Origin: REEB506 sp049317545
GTDB taxonomy: Bacteria; Pseudomonadota; Alphaproteobacteria; Caulobacterales; Aquidulcibacteraceae
Reading direction: 5' to 3'
DNA length: 21,584 bases
Assembly (NCBI GenBank): GCA_049317545.1
Contig: JBMOIB010000043.1
Span: 1 to 21,584 of the forward strand
Part shown: positions 1 to 7,087 of the stretch, in pieces
Layout: each line of letters starts with the position of its first letter
How positions within the stretch are numbered: the first letter of the stretch is position 1
Notes under the pieces: model-generated
Seen by the model: the letters and a program-made list of their open reading frames with translations, nothing else
Database searches by the model: none
What the model was told of the DNA's origin: nothing
Position numbers and translations under genes: made by a program

Positions 1-246
1 GGGCCAAGAGCCGTCGCCCCACCGGCAGTTCACCAGCGTCGCGGTTGCTCAAACTCCGCCATTCGCGATGCCGGCGCCCGCCCCGTTCGCCCTCCACGTT
101 CGACGCCGCCCCACCGCATCCCGCCCCGTCATTCCGGGGCACGCGGAGCGCGAACCCGGAATGACGGAAGGGTGAGCGAGCCGATCCGCATCACATACGG
201 GTCGCCAAACCATCGTCGTTTGGCTGGATCGAAAACCAGTCCCCCC
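1..246. other. Intergenic left edge, no gene seen
   Basis: No convincing coding region was found here in either direction. The frames that stay open have no family-like sequence and run through the palindromic repeat at 128-165. A second small dyad lies at 204-224: GCCAAAC, a 7-base loop, then GTTTGGC. It is about 23 bases past the stop of the phosphatase gene that ends at 247 on the minus strand. No run of T follows it, so it is at best a weak terminator. The first 127 bases could hold the tail of a gene from outside the window, but nothing shows this. Confidence 0.5.
128..165. repeat. Palindromic intergenic repeat, GTCATTCCGGG type
   Basis: Two perfect 11-base arms, GTCATTCCGGG at 128-138 and CCCGGAATGAC at 155-165, enclose a 16-base GC-rich spacer. 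The ends resemble those of the repeats at 15583-15672 and 18114-18213, which begin GTCATCCC and end GGGATGAC. The three look like members of one dispersed REP-like family. It lies downstream of the phosphatase gene. A role in termination or mRNA 3' protection is inference. Confidence 0.7.
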
Positions 247-999
247 TCATGCCGCCACCCGGCCATTGTCGGCGCGCACCGAAAGCGGCGCGTCGAGGCG
301 GTCGCCGAGGATCTCCACGCGGCCGCCCGCGGCGCGCACCAGGGCGCAGCCGGCGGCGACGTCCCACAGCATTGATCCGGTTTCGCGATAGGCGTCGGCG
401 CGTCCGGCGGCGACATAAGCGAGAGCGGCGGCGGCTGAGCCGATCATGCGCACTTTGCGCCAGGCGAGCATGACGCGCATGAAGTCCGCAAAGCCCGCCT
501 CGTCGACGCGCGCGCGCGCGGGAATGCCGGTCGCCAAAACCCCGGCGTTCGGGTCGGTAACGGCGGAAACGGACATGGGCGCGCCGTTGAGCGTCGCGCC
601 GCGGCCGACGATCCCGGCGAATACTTCGTCGAGCTGCGGCAGCGCGACCACGCCGAGGATCGGGTCGCGCCCGCGCACCAGCGCGATCGACACGCCCCAG
701 TGCGGAAAGCCGTTGATGTAATTGACGCTGCCGTCGAGCGGATCGACCGCCCAGACGAGGTCGCCGCCGTCGCCTTCGACCCAGCCGGTCTCCTCCGATA
801 GGATCGGCCAGGGCGAGCCGGCGCGCAGGCGCTCGAGGATCAGAGCTTCGGCCTTGCGATCGGCGGCGACCTTCACTTCCCGCCCCTGCACCTCGTCGAT
901 CACCGACCAGGCGGCGCGATGCGCGAGCAGGGCCGCGCCGGCCTCGCGGGCGGCGGCGAGCGCGAGCGCGCCGAGCGCGTCGAGATCCATGGCGTCCAT
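247..999 (-). CDS. Inositol monophosphatase family protein
   Basis: This is a cytosolic, Mg-dependent, Li-sensitive-type sugar or inositol phosphate phosphatase of about 250 residues, the usual family length. The sequence shows the family metal site in order: SEE near residues 68-70, then VDPLDGSVNY near 85-94, where D86 and D89 bind metal, and later GSMLWDVAAG with the third Asp. The substrate could be inositol phosphate, histidinol phosphate or 3'-phosphoadenosine 5'-phosphate (CysQ-like); the sequence alone does not decide. I chose the ATG at 999 because CGGAG lies 6 bases upstream. In-frame ATGs at 1005 and 1047 are possible; the one at 1005 abuts the same GGAG. It is transcribed away from the gene at 1114, so a divergent promoter probably lies between 1000 and 1113. 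Confidence 0.9.
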   Translation of the reverse strand: MDAMDLDALGALALAAAREAGAALLAHRAAWSVIDEVQGREVKVAADRKAEALILERLRAGSPWPILSEETGWVEGDGGDLVWAVDPLDGSVNYINGFPHWGVSIALVRGRDPILGVVALPQLDEVFAGIVGRGATLNGAPMSVSAVTDPNAGVLATGIPARARVDEAGFADFMRVMLAWRKVRMIGSAAAALAYVAAGRADAYRETGSMLWDVAAGCALVRAAGGRVEILGDRLDAPLSVRADNGRVAA

Positions 1000-1113
1000 C
1001 TTCATCTCCGTTGCGGTCACATAGCCCGAACGGAGCGGCTGCGTCATCGGACTGGGCGGCGTGGAGCAGGGCGGCGGCGAAACCCTCCTCTATGGTGGCG
1101 ACGCGAGTTGCGC

Positions 1114-2550
1114 ATGGACCAGACTTACGACGCCGAATCTCTCGACCGCCGCCTCGACGTGCGCCGCCGCGCGCGGCGCGCGGCGAAGGGCGACCCTGCC
1201 CCGCTCGACGCCGTGCAGGCCGACATTGCGCTGTTCGAGCGTGAGGAGCGCGCGCGTCTGGCGCGCGACCGCCGCGTCGCCGCCGACGCCGCGGAACTGG
1301 AGATGCGGCGCATCGCGCTGCCCCGGCTCGAGGTCAGCACGGTCGAGTCCGACGTGCGCGCGGCGCTCGCCCGCATCGAAGGGCGCGTCGGCCCCGCCTT
1401 GCGCGCCGCGCAGCGCAAGGCCGCGCGCGCGCGCGCGGATCTGGAGGCCTTCCGAAGGCGTTCCGACTTGCGCCGCCCGGCCGCCTACCCGCCCTCGCCG
1501 CTGCTCGCCATCGCCATGCTCGCCGCCGCCGCGATCGTTGAAAGCGCGTTTAGCTCTGCGATCTTCGCCGAAGGCTCCGATGCCGGTCTCCTGGGCGGCG
1601 CCACCCTGGCGCTCGGGCTCTCCGGCGCGAACGTCGCGCTGGGTTTTCTCGCCGGCTATCTGGGCCTGCGCTACGCCGGCGCCCGCGCGCCGGGCCGCAA
1701 GGCGCTGGGCGTGGTCTGCTTTGCGCTCGCCCTGATCGTGGCGACCGGGCTCAACCTTTTTGCGGCCTCCACCCGCCAGAACGTGCGCGATCAAGCGGCG
1801 GCGGAAGCGCGGCTCGTCGCGGAACCGAAAATCGCCCAGAGCTTCGAAGCCTGCCGCGCCAAGGCCGAGCGCGCGGACGATCCTGTCGCGCGCCGGCGCC
1901 TCACTGCAGCCTGCACGCACATGGCGGATGAGCGCCGCGCGGCCGCGGCGCCGGCGCCCGGCGCAAGCTTCCTTGATCTCTCAGCGCCGGAGGCCGTGAT
2001 CCTGTTGATGCTCGGCGGCGCGGCGTGGGTTTTCGCGGCGCTGAAGGGCTATTCCGGCGTCGACGATCCCTATCCCGATTACGGGAAGCTGGCGCGCATC
2101 GCCGATCGCCTGGACGAAGACTGGGAGGAGCGCCGCGCCGAGGCCCGCGCGGCGCTCGAAGCGACCACGCTTGGCGCCCAGGACGCCCTCGCCGCGGGCC
2201 TCGATGCCCTCGCCGCAGCCGCCGCGGCGCGCCGCGCGGCGTTCGATGCGGCGGCGGTCCGGATCGCAACGCTCGATGCGCGCCTTCGTCTTCTGTTCGA
2301 GGCCAGCCGGCAATTGCGCGACTGGGCGCGCGCAGCGGCTGGCCAAGACACGGTCGATGCTGCGCACGAGGCGTCGGCGCCGCCGCCGCTCGACGATGCG
2401 CTGGCGGGCCTTGGCGCCTTGATCGCCGCGGACGAGGAGGCGCTCGCCGCCGCCCGGCGCGCGGCCGCCCAAACGATCGCCGCCGCAACTGCGGCTCTTG
2501 AGGCGGCGAGCCTGCGGGTCGATACTTCGCCCGAGGGCGAGACGGCATGA
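1114..2550 (+). CDS. Unknown four-helix membrane protein with coiled-coil arms
   Basis: I do not recognise a named family for this 478-residue protein. Residues 1-125 are highly charged, rich in Arg, Glu and Ala, and look like a long helical or coiled-coil arm. Hydrophobic segments follow near 129-151, 159-187, 197-218 and 291-311. Between the third and fourth lies a charged stretch with two Cys (247 and 267) that may face the periplasm. After the last helix comes the motif KGYSGVDDPYPDYGKLARI at 311-329, then a second Ala-rich coiled-coil region to the end. I chose the ATG at 1114; upstream codons in this frame overlap the divergent phosphatase gene and read as low-complexity. No strong ribosome site is visible. 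The stop overlaps the start of the next gene (ATGA), so the two products are probably made together and may form a complex. Confidence 0.8.
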   Translation: MDQTYDAESLDRRLDVRRRARRAAKGDPAPLDAVQADIALFEREERARLARDRRVAADAAELEMRRIALPRLEVSTVESDVRAALARIEGRVGPALRAAQRKAARARADLEAFRRRSDLRRPAAYPPSPLLAIAMLAAAAIVESAFSSAIFAEGSDAGLLGGATLALGLSGANVALGFLAGYLGLRYAGARAPGRKALGVVCFALALIVATGLNLFAASTRQNVRDQAAAEARLVAEPKIAQSFEACRAKAERADDPVARRRLTAACTHMADERRAAAAPAPGASFLDLSAPEAVILLMLGGAAWVFAALKGYSGVDDPYPDYGKLARIADRLDEDWEERRAEARAALEATTLGAQDALAAGLDALAAAAAARRAAFDAAAVRIATLDARLRLLFEASRQLRDWARAAAGQDTVDAAHEASAPPPLDDALAGLGALIAADEEALAAARRAAAQTIAAATAALEAASLRVDTSPEGETA

Positions 2551-3344
2551 GATCCATCAGTCGCGCGCGACGGCGCGGCGACGTCGTCGGCGGTTTGATC
2601 CTGGCGGCGCTGGCGCTCGCGCTGGTCGGCGGCGGCGTGGTGTTCGGGCTGCGCCGCGTCGATCCGGTCGATCCCGAGACGTTCTGCGCGCTGCGCCATC
2701 CGCCGGCCGCGCAGGTCGTGATCCTGGTCGACTCCACCGACGCGCTGGAACCGCGCCACCGGCGTCGCGTCGAGGCCGCGGTGCGTTCCGAAGCGAGCCG
2801 CCTCGCGAAGGGCGACCGCCTGACGCTTGCGTCCCTGTCCGACAAGGACCCGCGCGAACCTTTGATCCTGTTCTCGAAATGCGACCCAGGCGATGGCGCA
2901 TCGGCCAATCCGCTGTTCCAGAACGGCGCCCGCCTCGATGCGCGCTGGCGCGATGCGTTTGGCGATCCGCTGGCGGCGGCCATCGCCAGGGCGGTCAAGG
3001 GCCGCATCGGGGAGGCGTCTCCGCTGACCGATGCGATCCGCGCACTCGCCGAAGACCCCGACTTCACCTCGGCGCCCGCTCAGCGGCGACGGCTCGTGAT
3101 CGCGTCCGACCTGATGGAGCACCGCCCGGGCGAGTTTTCGCTCTATGCGGCCGGCGCGACGTATCAGAGCTTTGCGCGCCTGCAATCGGGGCTGCGGCCG
3201 CCGCCGGACCTCACCAACGTGGACGTGCGCCTCGTCCAATTGGATCGCCCCGACCGTGAAGCGCGCCAGCTGGACGCGCGCGCCGCCTTCTGGGCCCCCT
3301 ACTTCGAAGCGGCCCATGCGCGCGACGTGCGCTGGGATCCATGA
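2547..3344 (+). CDS. Membrane-anchored von Willebrand A-like protein, unknown role
   Basis: This 265-residue protein has a short basic N-terminus, one membrane segment near 13-35, and a soluble domain that fits a divergent von Willebrand A / Rossmann-like fold. The first strand, VVILVDSTDAL at 57-67, places D62, T64 and D65 where a MIDAS metal site (DxSxS in standard VWA) would be. SPLTDAI at 158-164 could supply the MIDAS Thr, and RRLVIASDLMEH at 181-192 looks like the later strand with its Asp. FSKCDPGDGASANPLF at 109-124 stands out and looks conserved in style, but I cannot name it. The start overlaps the stop of the upstream gene by four bases (ATGA). Together they look like a two-part membrane assembly. 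The VWA assignment is my reading from motifs, and the function is unknown. Confidence 0.8.
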   Translation: MRSISRARRRGDVVGGLILAALALALVGGGVVFGLRRVDPVDPETFCALRHPPAAQVVILVDSTDALEPRHRRRVEAAVRSEASRLAKGDRLTLASLSDKDPREPLILFSKCDPGDGASANPLFQNGARLDARWRDAFGDPLAAAIARAVKGRIGEASPLTDAIRALAEDPDFTSAPAQRRRLVIASDLMEHRPGEFSLYAAGATYQSFARLQSGLRPPPDLTNVDVRLVQLDRPDREARQLDARAAFWAPYFEAAHARDVRWDP

Positions 3345-3482
3345 TGATCACAACCTGTCCCCAACTTCATGTGACCGACAGCATGCCGCCCCTTCCGCGC
3401 GTCGCCCCAGATGGTATGTCGGTCTTGTGACGAAGCCGCCGCGATTCCGCCAAGGACCGCGACGCTCCGAGGGGATCTATCC

Positions 3483-3830
3483 ATGCTGTTCTCTTGGCAG
3501 GGCGCCAGCGGGCGCTGGTACGAGTTTGACGTGGCGCGCACCAAGCGCGCGTGGGACGCCGTCGGCGGCGTCTACATGTTCGTGAAGCCCGGCGATTATC
3601 CGACGATGGAAGCCGGCGGTCCGATTGCGCTCTTCGTCGCGCACACGAACAGCCTTGCAGACGCCTTGGCGCGCCATGACGTCTGGGCCGCAGCGCAGGC
3701 GCTCGGCGCCGCCGAAATCCACCTGCTGATCGTGCCGGATACGGCCCAGCGCGTGATGATCGAGCAGGACATCATCAAGGCGCAGATGCCGATCCTCAAT
3801 CGCATGGCCAAGCCGCCGCGCACCGCCTGA
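3483..3830 (+). CDS. Degenerate GIY-YIG-like small protein
   Basis: The 115-residue protein follows the order of a GIY-YIG nuclease domain but with key changes. GGVYMF at 28-33 matches the GIY strand. ALFVAHTNSL at 49-58 sits where YIGxTxxL is expected and lacks the Tyr-Ile-Gly. H65, then a Trp-Ala helix and GAAEIHLLIVP at 75-85 follow the usual pattern. E94, which would bind metal, and the closing PILN at 103-106 are kept. The usual catalytic Arg four residues before the His is Ala. The protein is therefore probably not an active nuclease, or it acts differently. The start at 3483 has AGGGGA about 7 bases upstream; an ATG at 3411 in frame is less likely. It lies 138 bases after the VWA-like gene and may or may not be transcribed with it. 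Confidence 0.7.
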   Translation: MLFSWQGASGRWYEFDVARTKRAWDAVGGVYMFVKPGDYPTMEAGGPIALFVAHTNSLADALARHDVWAAAQALGAAEIHLLIVPDTAQRVMIEQDIIKAQMPILNRMAKPPRTA

Positions 3831-3850
3831 TCGGGCGCGCGGCGGTGCGC
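3818..3850. terminator. Candidate bidirectional terminator hairpin
   Basis: GCGCACCGCC at 3818-3827 and GGCGGTGCGC at 3841-3850 are perfect 10-base inverted arms with a 13-base loop. The loop contains the TGA stop of the plus-strand gene, and the stop of the minus-strand gene follows at 3853. No long T run is present on either side, so a termination role is inferred from position and stem strength. Confidence 0.55.
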
Positions 3851-3852
3851 AC

Positions 3853-4917
3853 CTAGCTTTCGATCGGCGTCCATTCTTCGCCGGCCGGCAGGGCTGCGAA
3901 GATTTCATCGAGCAGAGCTTGGTCAACGTCGGCGAGCGTCGCCGGCGACCAGCGTGGCGCGTTGTCCTTGTCGATGATGACCGCGCGCACGCCCTCATGG
4001 AAATCATGACGCGCCACCACGCGGGCGCCGATGCGATATTCCATGCGCATGTTGTCGGCGAACGTCTGCATGCGCGCGCCAAGCCGAAGCTGGCGAAGCG
4101 CGACCTTGAGCGTCTGCGGCGATTTCGTGCGCAGGATCGCGGCCTGCTCGAGCGCCCAGGCGCCGCCGTCGCGGTCAAGCGCGGCGAGAATGTCCTCGAC
4201 AGCATCGAACCCGAACAGAGGCTGCAGGGGAACCGGCGCGAGCGTGCGCGGCCCGGACTCGTCGAGCGCGTCGAGACCAGAGCGCAGCGCCCTGGCCGGC
4301 GCGTCGGTCTGGGCGGCGCCGGCGATCTGGGCGCGCACGGCGCCGTGCAATTCGCTGGGGGCGTAATGCGTTGCGATCCCGGCGGCGACGCAGGAATCGC
4401 CCTTCAAGCGCGCGCCGGTCAAAGCGAGCCAGGTCCCAAGCTCGGCGATCGGCAGGCGCGGCAAGAACCAACCGCCGCCGACATCGGGAAACAGGCCGAT
4501 GCCGGTCTCAGGCATCGCGAACACCGTGCGTTCGCTCGCCACGCGGAAGGCACCGTGCACTGAAATGCCGACGCCGCCGCCCATCGTCACGCCGTCGATC
4601 AGCGCCACAACCGGCTTAGGATAGGCCTGCAAGAGCGCGTTGAGACGATACTCGGTGTGGAAGAAGTCACGCGCGGCGCGGCCATCGCCGGCCCCGCTTT
4701 CCGCGAGCATGCGGATATCGCCGCCGGCGCAGAAGCCGCGCGGGCCAGCATGGTCGATCTGCACGACCGTCACGGCAGGATCGCTGCGCCACGCGAGGAG
4801 CGCGTCGATCATCAGGCGGCACATCGGCGTATTCAGCGCGTGCAGCGCATCCGGCCGGTTGAGCGTGAGCCGACCGACTTTGCCGTCGACCGCGACGATG
4901 ACGGGAGCCTCGCTCAT
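3853..4917 (-). CDS. 3-hydroxyisobutyryl-CoA hydrolase (enoyl-CoA hydratase family)
   Basis: This 354-residue crotonase-fold enzyme most likely hydrolyses 3-hydroxyisobutyryl-CoA in valine breakdown. The oxyanion-hole segments are clear: GFCAGGDIRM at 61-70 and TMGGGVGISVHG at 111-122. They are followed by FAMPETGIGLFPDVGG at 133-148, where E137 and D145 match the catalytic Glu and Asp of HIBCH. Near the C-terminus are MRMEYRI and DFHEGVRAVIIDKD, which separate HIBCH from simple enoyl-CoA hydratases. The length is normal. I chose the ATG at 4917, with GAGGGTG just upstream; it lies one base after the stop of the phosphodiesterase gene, which indicates an operon. The partner gene has no obvious link to valine, so co-transcription may be housekeeping. 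Confidence 0.92.
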   Translation of the reverse strand: MSEAPVIVAVDGKVGRLTLNRPDALHALNTPMCRLMIDALLAWRSDPAVTVVQIDHAGPRGFCAGGDIRMLAESGAGDGRAARDFFHTEYRLNALLQAYPKPVVALIDGVTMGGGVGISVHGAFRVASERTVFAMPETGIGLFPDVGGGWFLPRLPIAELGTWLALTGARLKGDSCVAAGIATHYAPSELHGAVRAQIAGAAQTDAPARALRSGLDALDESGPRTLAPVPLQPLFGFDAVEDILAALDRDGGAWALEQAAILRTKSPQTLKVALRQLRLGARMQTFADNMRMEYRIGARVVARHDFHEGVRAVIIDKDNAPRWSPATLADVDQALLDEIFAALPAGEEWTPIES

Positions 4918-4918
4918 T

Positions 4919-6022
4919 TCACCCTCGTGCGGCGACCGCGGCCGCCGGAAAATCGCAGAACAGACCATCGACGCCGAGCGCGAGGAAGGTCTTCAGCTCG
5001 ACCTGAAGCAGGCCGTGGCGGCGCAGGAAATCCGGCGTCGCCGGGTCGCCGAGTCGCAGTTCGGTTGGCAGGAAGTAGTTTTCAGCGCGGAACGTCCAGG
5101 GATGAACGAGCAGCCCCGCTGCATGCGCTTTGCCGACGAGATCGGTCGGCGCCGCCGAGCTTCCGTCGGCGTTGCGCGGCAGCAGCAGCGCCTTGTTCGG
5201 TCCGATGCCATCGACCACGCGCCGCAGCGCGCGCAGGGCCGGCATGGTGAGAAGATCGGCGTAGGTGCGCGGATCGCCGCTCGCGGCGAAATCGGCGGGC
5301 CGGCCTTCGGAATCGATCAGCATGACGAGCCGCACGCTCGTCATCGCCCGCAGCTTCTGAAGCGTCCCCAATTCGAAGCATTGGATGAAGACCGGCGAAT
5401 CGCGACGATCGAAGCCGTAGCGGTTGAGCTCGGCGATCAGCGGGCTCGTCACATCGACGCCGCGGGCGGCGAAATAGGTCGGGTGCTTGAGCTCGGGATA
5501 GACGCCAATCACACGGCCGGCGCGCGCGCTTTCGGCGATCACAAGATCGAGGATCTCCGACAGCGCCGGAATGGTTTCGGCATTGTCGTATTCGATGTTC
5601 TGCGGGCGCAGCTGCGGCAGACGCTCGCGGCACCGGAGCGTCTTGAGTTCGGCCAGCGTAAAGTCTTCGACGAACCAGCCGGTGACGGTCTGGCCGTCGA
5701 CCTGACGAGTCGTGCGGCGGTCGGCGAAGGCGGGATGGTCGGCGACGTCGGTCGTGCCGCTGATCTCATTCTCGTGGCGCGCGACGAGCACGCCATCCTT
5801 GGTGGGCACGAGATCGGGCTCGATGAAATCGGCGCCTTGCGCGATCGCCAGCCTGTAGGCCGCCATCGTGTGCTCGGGGCGCTCGCCGCTCGCGCCGCGA
5901 TGGGCGATGACGATCGGACGCGCTGTCATCTGCGATTCCTTTCGGTTCGGCGCAGGTTCGATGGAAGCGCAGCCGGCCGCAAGTCCGGCGCCCAGAATGG
6001 CGAGATCGCGGCGGGTAATCAC
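4919..6022 (-). CDS. Glycerophosphodiester phosphodiesterase, predicted lipoprotein
   Basis: The 367-residue protein hydrolyses glycerophosphodiesters to glycerol 3-phosphate and an alcohol, in the style of periplasmic GlpQ. The GDPD signature is AHRGASGERPEHT at 40-52, with H41, R42 and E50. GADFIEPDLVPTKDG at 63-77 follows, with metal ligands E68 and D70, then H83. The end, GVDGLFCDFP, is also typical. The N-terminus reads ITRRDLAILGAGLAAGCAS. It combines a twin-arginine-like pair with a lipobox (LAAGC, Cys18), so it may be a lipoprotein sent by Tat or Sec. The start is the GTG at 6022, which shares GTGA with the stop of the upstream gene. An ATG at 5929 would remove the whole signal and is less likely. 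The next gene starts one base after this stop. Confidence 0.92.
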   Translation of the reverse strand: MITRRDLAILGAGLAAGCASIEPAPNRKESQMTARPIVIAHRGASGERPEHTMAAYRLAIAQGADFIEPDLVPTKDGVLVARHENEISGTTDVADHPAFADRRTTRQVDGQTVTGWFVEDFTLAELKTLRCRERLPQLRPQNIEYDNAETIPALSEILDLVIAESARAGRVIGVYPELKHPTYFAARGVDVTSPLIAELNRYGFDRRDSPVFIQCFELGTLQKLRAMTSVRLVMLIDSEGRPADFAASGDPRTYADLLTMPALRALRRVVDGIGPNKALLLPRNADGSSAAPTDLVGKAHAAGLLVHPWTFRAENYFLPTELRLGDPATPDFLRRHGLLQVELKTFLALGVDGLFCDFPAAAVAARG

Positions 6023-6408
6023 AGGCGTTCGTCGCGCGGCGCAAGGCGCGTCATGAACAGGCCGGTAAGCACGATCGTCGCCGCCGTCAAAAGTGAGAGC
6101 GCGCCAAACGAGCCGGCGAGGGTCGGATCGATATTGGGAAAGGCGAGATCGAAATTGTGGGCAGCGAGCGCATCGAGCAGCATGCCGGGAAAAGCGAGGC
6201 CGACGGCGGCTTCGGCGCGGTCGGTCGGGTCTTCGCCGAGCAGCTTGAGGATCAAGGCGGTGAGCGGGACGAAGGCGGCGACGGTCGCCCCCGCGAGGAG
6301 CATCATCTGCCCTTCTCCCGGGAAGAACACGAGGTGGCCGTAGAACCGGAAAAGCAGCACGGCGACGAGCCAAAGGACGAAGCCAAGGGCGGCGGATTTC
6401 AGGATCAT
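6019..6408 (-). CDS. Small four-helix membrane protein, DUF5367-like
   Basis: This 129-residue protein has about four hydrophobic segments, near 5-28, 34-58, 68-84 and 99-121, and a charged cytosolic loop EDPTDRAEA near 59-67. The segment FRFYGHLVFFPGEGQ at 20-34 resembles what I remember of the DUF5367 family; this is a tentative match from memory. The function is unknown. The ATG at 6408 has a strong ribosome site, GGAGG, six bases upstream, which settles the start against longer in-frame options. Its stop overlaps the GTG of the phosphodiesterase gene, so the two are probably translated together. It is divergent from the lipoprotein gene at 6521, with a shared 112-base promoter region. Confidence 0.8.
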   Translation of the reverse strand: MILKSAALGFVLWLVAVLLFRFYGHLVFFPGEGQMMLLAGATVAAFVPLTALILKLLGEDPTDRAEAAVGLAFPGMLLDALAAHNFDLAFPNIDPTLAGSFGALSLLTAATIVLTGLFMTRLAPRDERL

Positions 6409-6520
6409 GGGTGACCTCCAGCCTGCCCTATGGCCCGACGCCGCGCCCATGTCGAGGGCGAGGCTGGCGCGGCGCACAGGCTTGCGCTTAGGTGCCCGGA
6501 CGCAATGGGAGAGCCTGAAC

Positions 6521-7084
6521 GTGTCCATTCGCATCGCCGCGACGCTCGCGGCCGCGCTCGTCTGCATCGCCTGCACGCCACCCGCCGCAAAAGCGCCCGC
6601 GACTGCCGATGCCGGCGCCGGATGCGCGGCGCAGGCGGCGCGGACATGGGACGCCGCAGGCAAAGCCTACGCCGTTTCAGTCGCCACGGTCGGAGCCACC
6701 TGCGCGGAAGCTACAGCGGTGCTGAAGGTCACCGCCCCGGACGGCGCCGTCGTCCATGAAGAGACCTTGCCAGCGGCCCAAACATTCGGCCTGCGCGACG
6801 CTGCGACCTCCGCCGAGATGAAGACCGCCCTCGAAGAGACGCTATCGTCTGGCGACGGCATGAACACCACGGCGGCCCTGCCGGAATGGGCCGAAGGCGT
6901 CGATGCGCCGGGCGATGAATTCCCGTTCATTCCCGAACCCGGCCTCGACCGCGCCGCCTATGCCGCGCTGCGCGCAGCGAAAACGCCCATGCTTTGCTAC
7001 ATCCAGGGCGGCGAGAGCCTCGGCTGCTGGCGGCTCGACGGCGCGGTGATGGTCAAGATCGGCGCGCAGACGTTTCCGGGCTAA
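6521..7084 (+). CDS. Predicted lipoprotein, unknown function
   Basis: The 187-residue product begins with a short signal, VSIRIAATLAAALVCIACTP. Cys18 is the likely lipidated residue, although the lipobox (VCIAC) is unusual because a Cys lies at -3. The mature part is Ala- and Pro-rich at first, then a compact soluble domain with Cys pairs, including CAEA at 61-64 and MLCYIQGGESLGCW near the end. I do not recognise the domain. The start is the GTG at 6521 with GGAGA eight bases upstream; longer versions lack a signal peptide. The gene meets zapE head-on, with only three bases between the stop codons (TAA at 7082-7084 and the zapE stop beginning at 7088). Confidence 0.75.
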   Translation: MSIRIAATLAAALVCIACTPPAAKAPATADAGAGCAAQAARTWDAAGKAYAVSVATVGATCAEATAVLKVTAPDGAVVHEETLPAAQTFGLRDAATSAEMKTALEETLSSGDGMNTTAALPEWAEGVDAPGDEFPFIPEPGLDRAAYAALRAAKTPMLCYIQGGESLGCWRLDGAVMVKIGAQTFPG

Positions 7085-7087
7085 GCC

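Noticed and set aside
1901..3317. Two long minus-strand open frames opposite the coiled-coil/VWA-like genes
   Set aside because: Their translations are low-complexity Arg/Ala sequence. The plus-strand frames have membrane helices, coherent motifs and a coupling overlap.
1114..3830. Defence island reading of the VWA-like and GIY-YIG-like genes
   Set aside because: No restriction, helicase, toxin or other effector gene is nearby, and the flanks are ordinary metabolic genes. I keep the pair as unknown and do not claim a defence role.
4640..6343. Long open frame of 567 codons on the plus strand
   Set aside because: It lies antisense to the phosphodiesterase and HIBCH genes, both with clear family motifs. 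Long shadow frames are common in GC-rich DNA, and its translation shows no domain.
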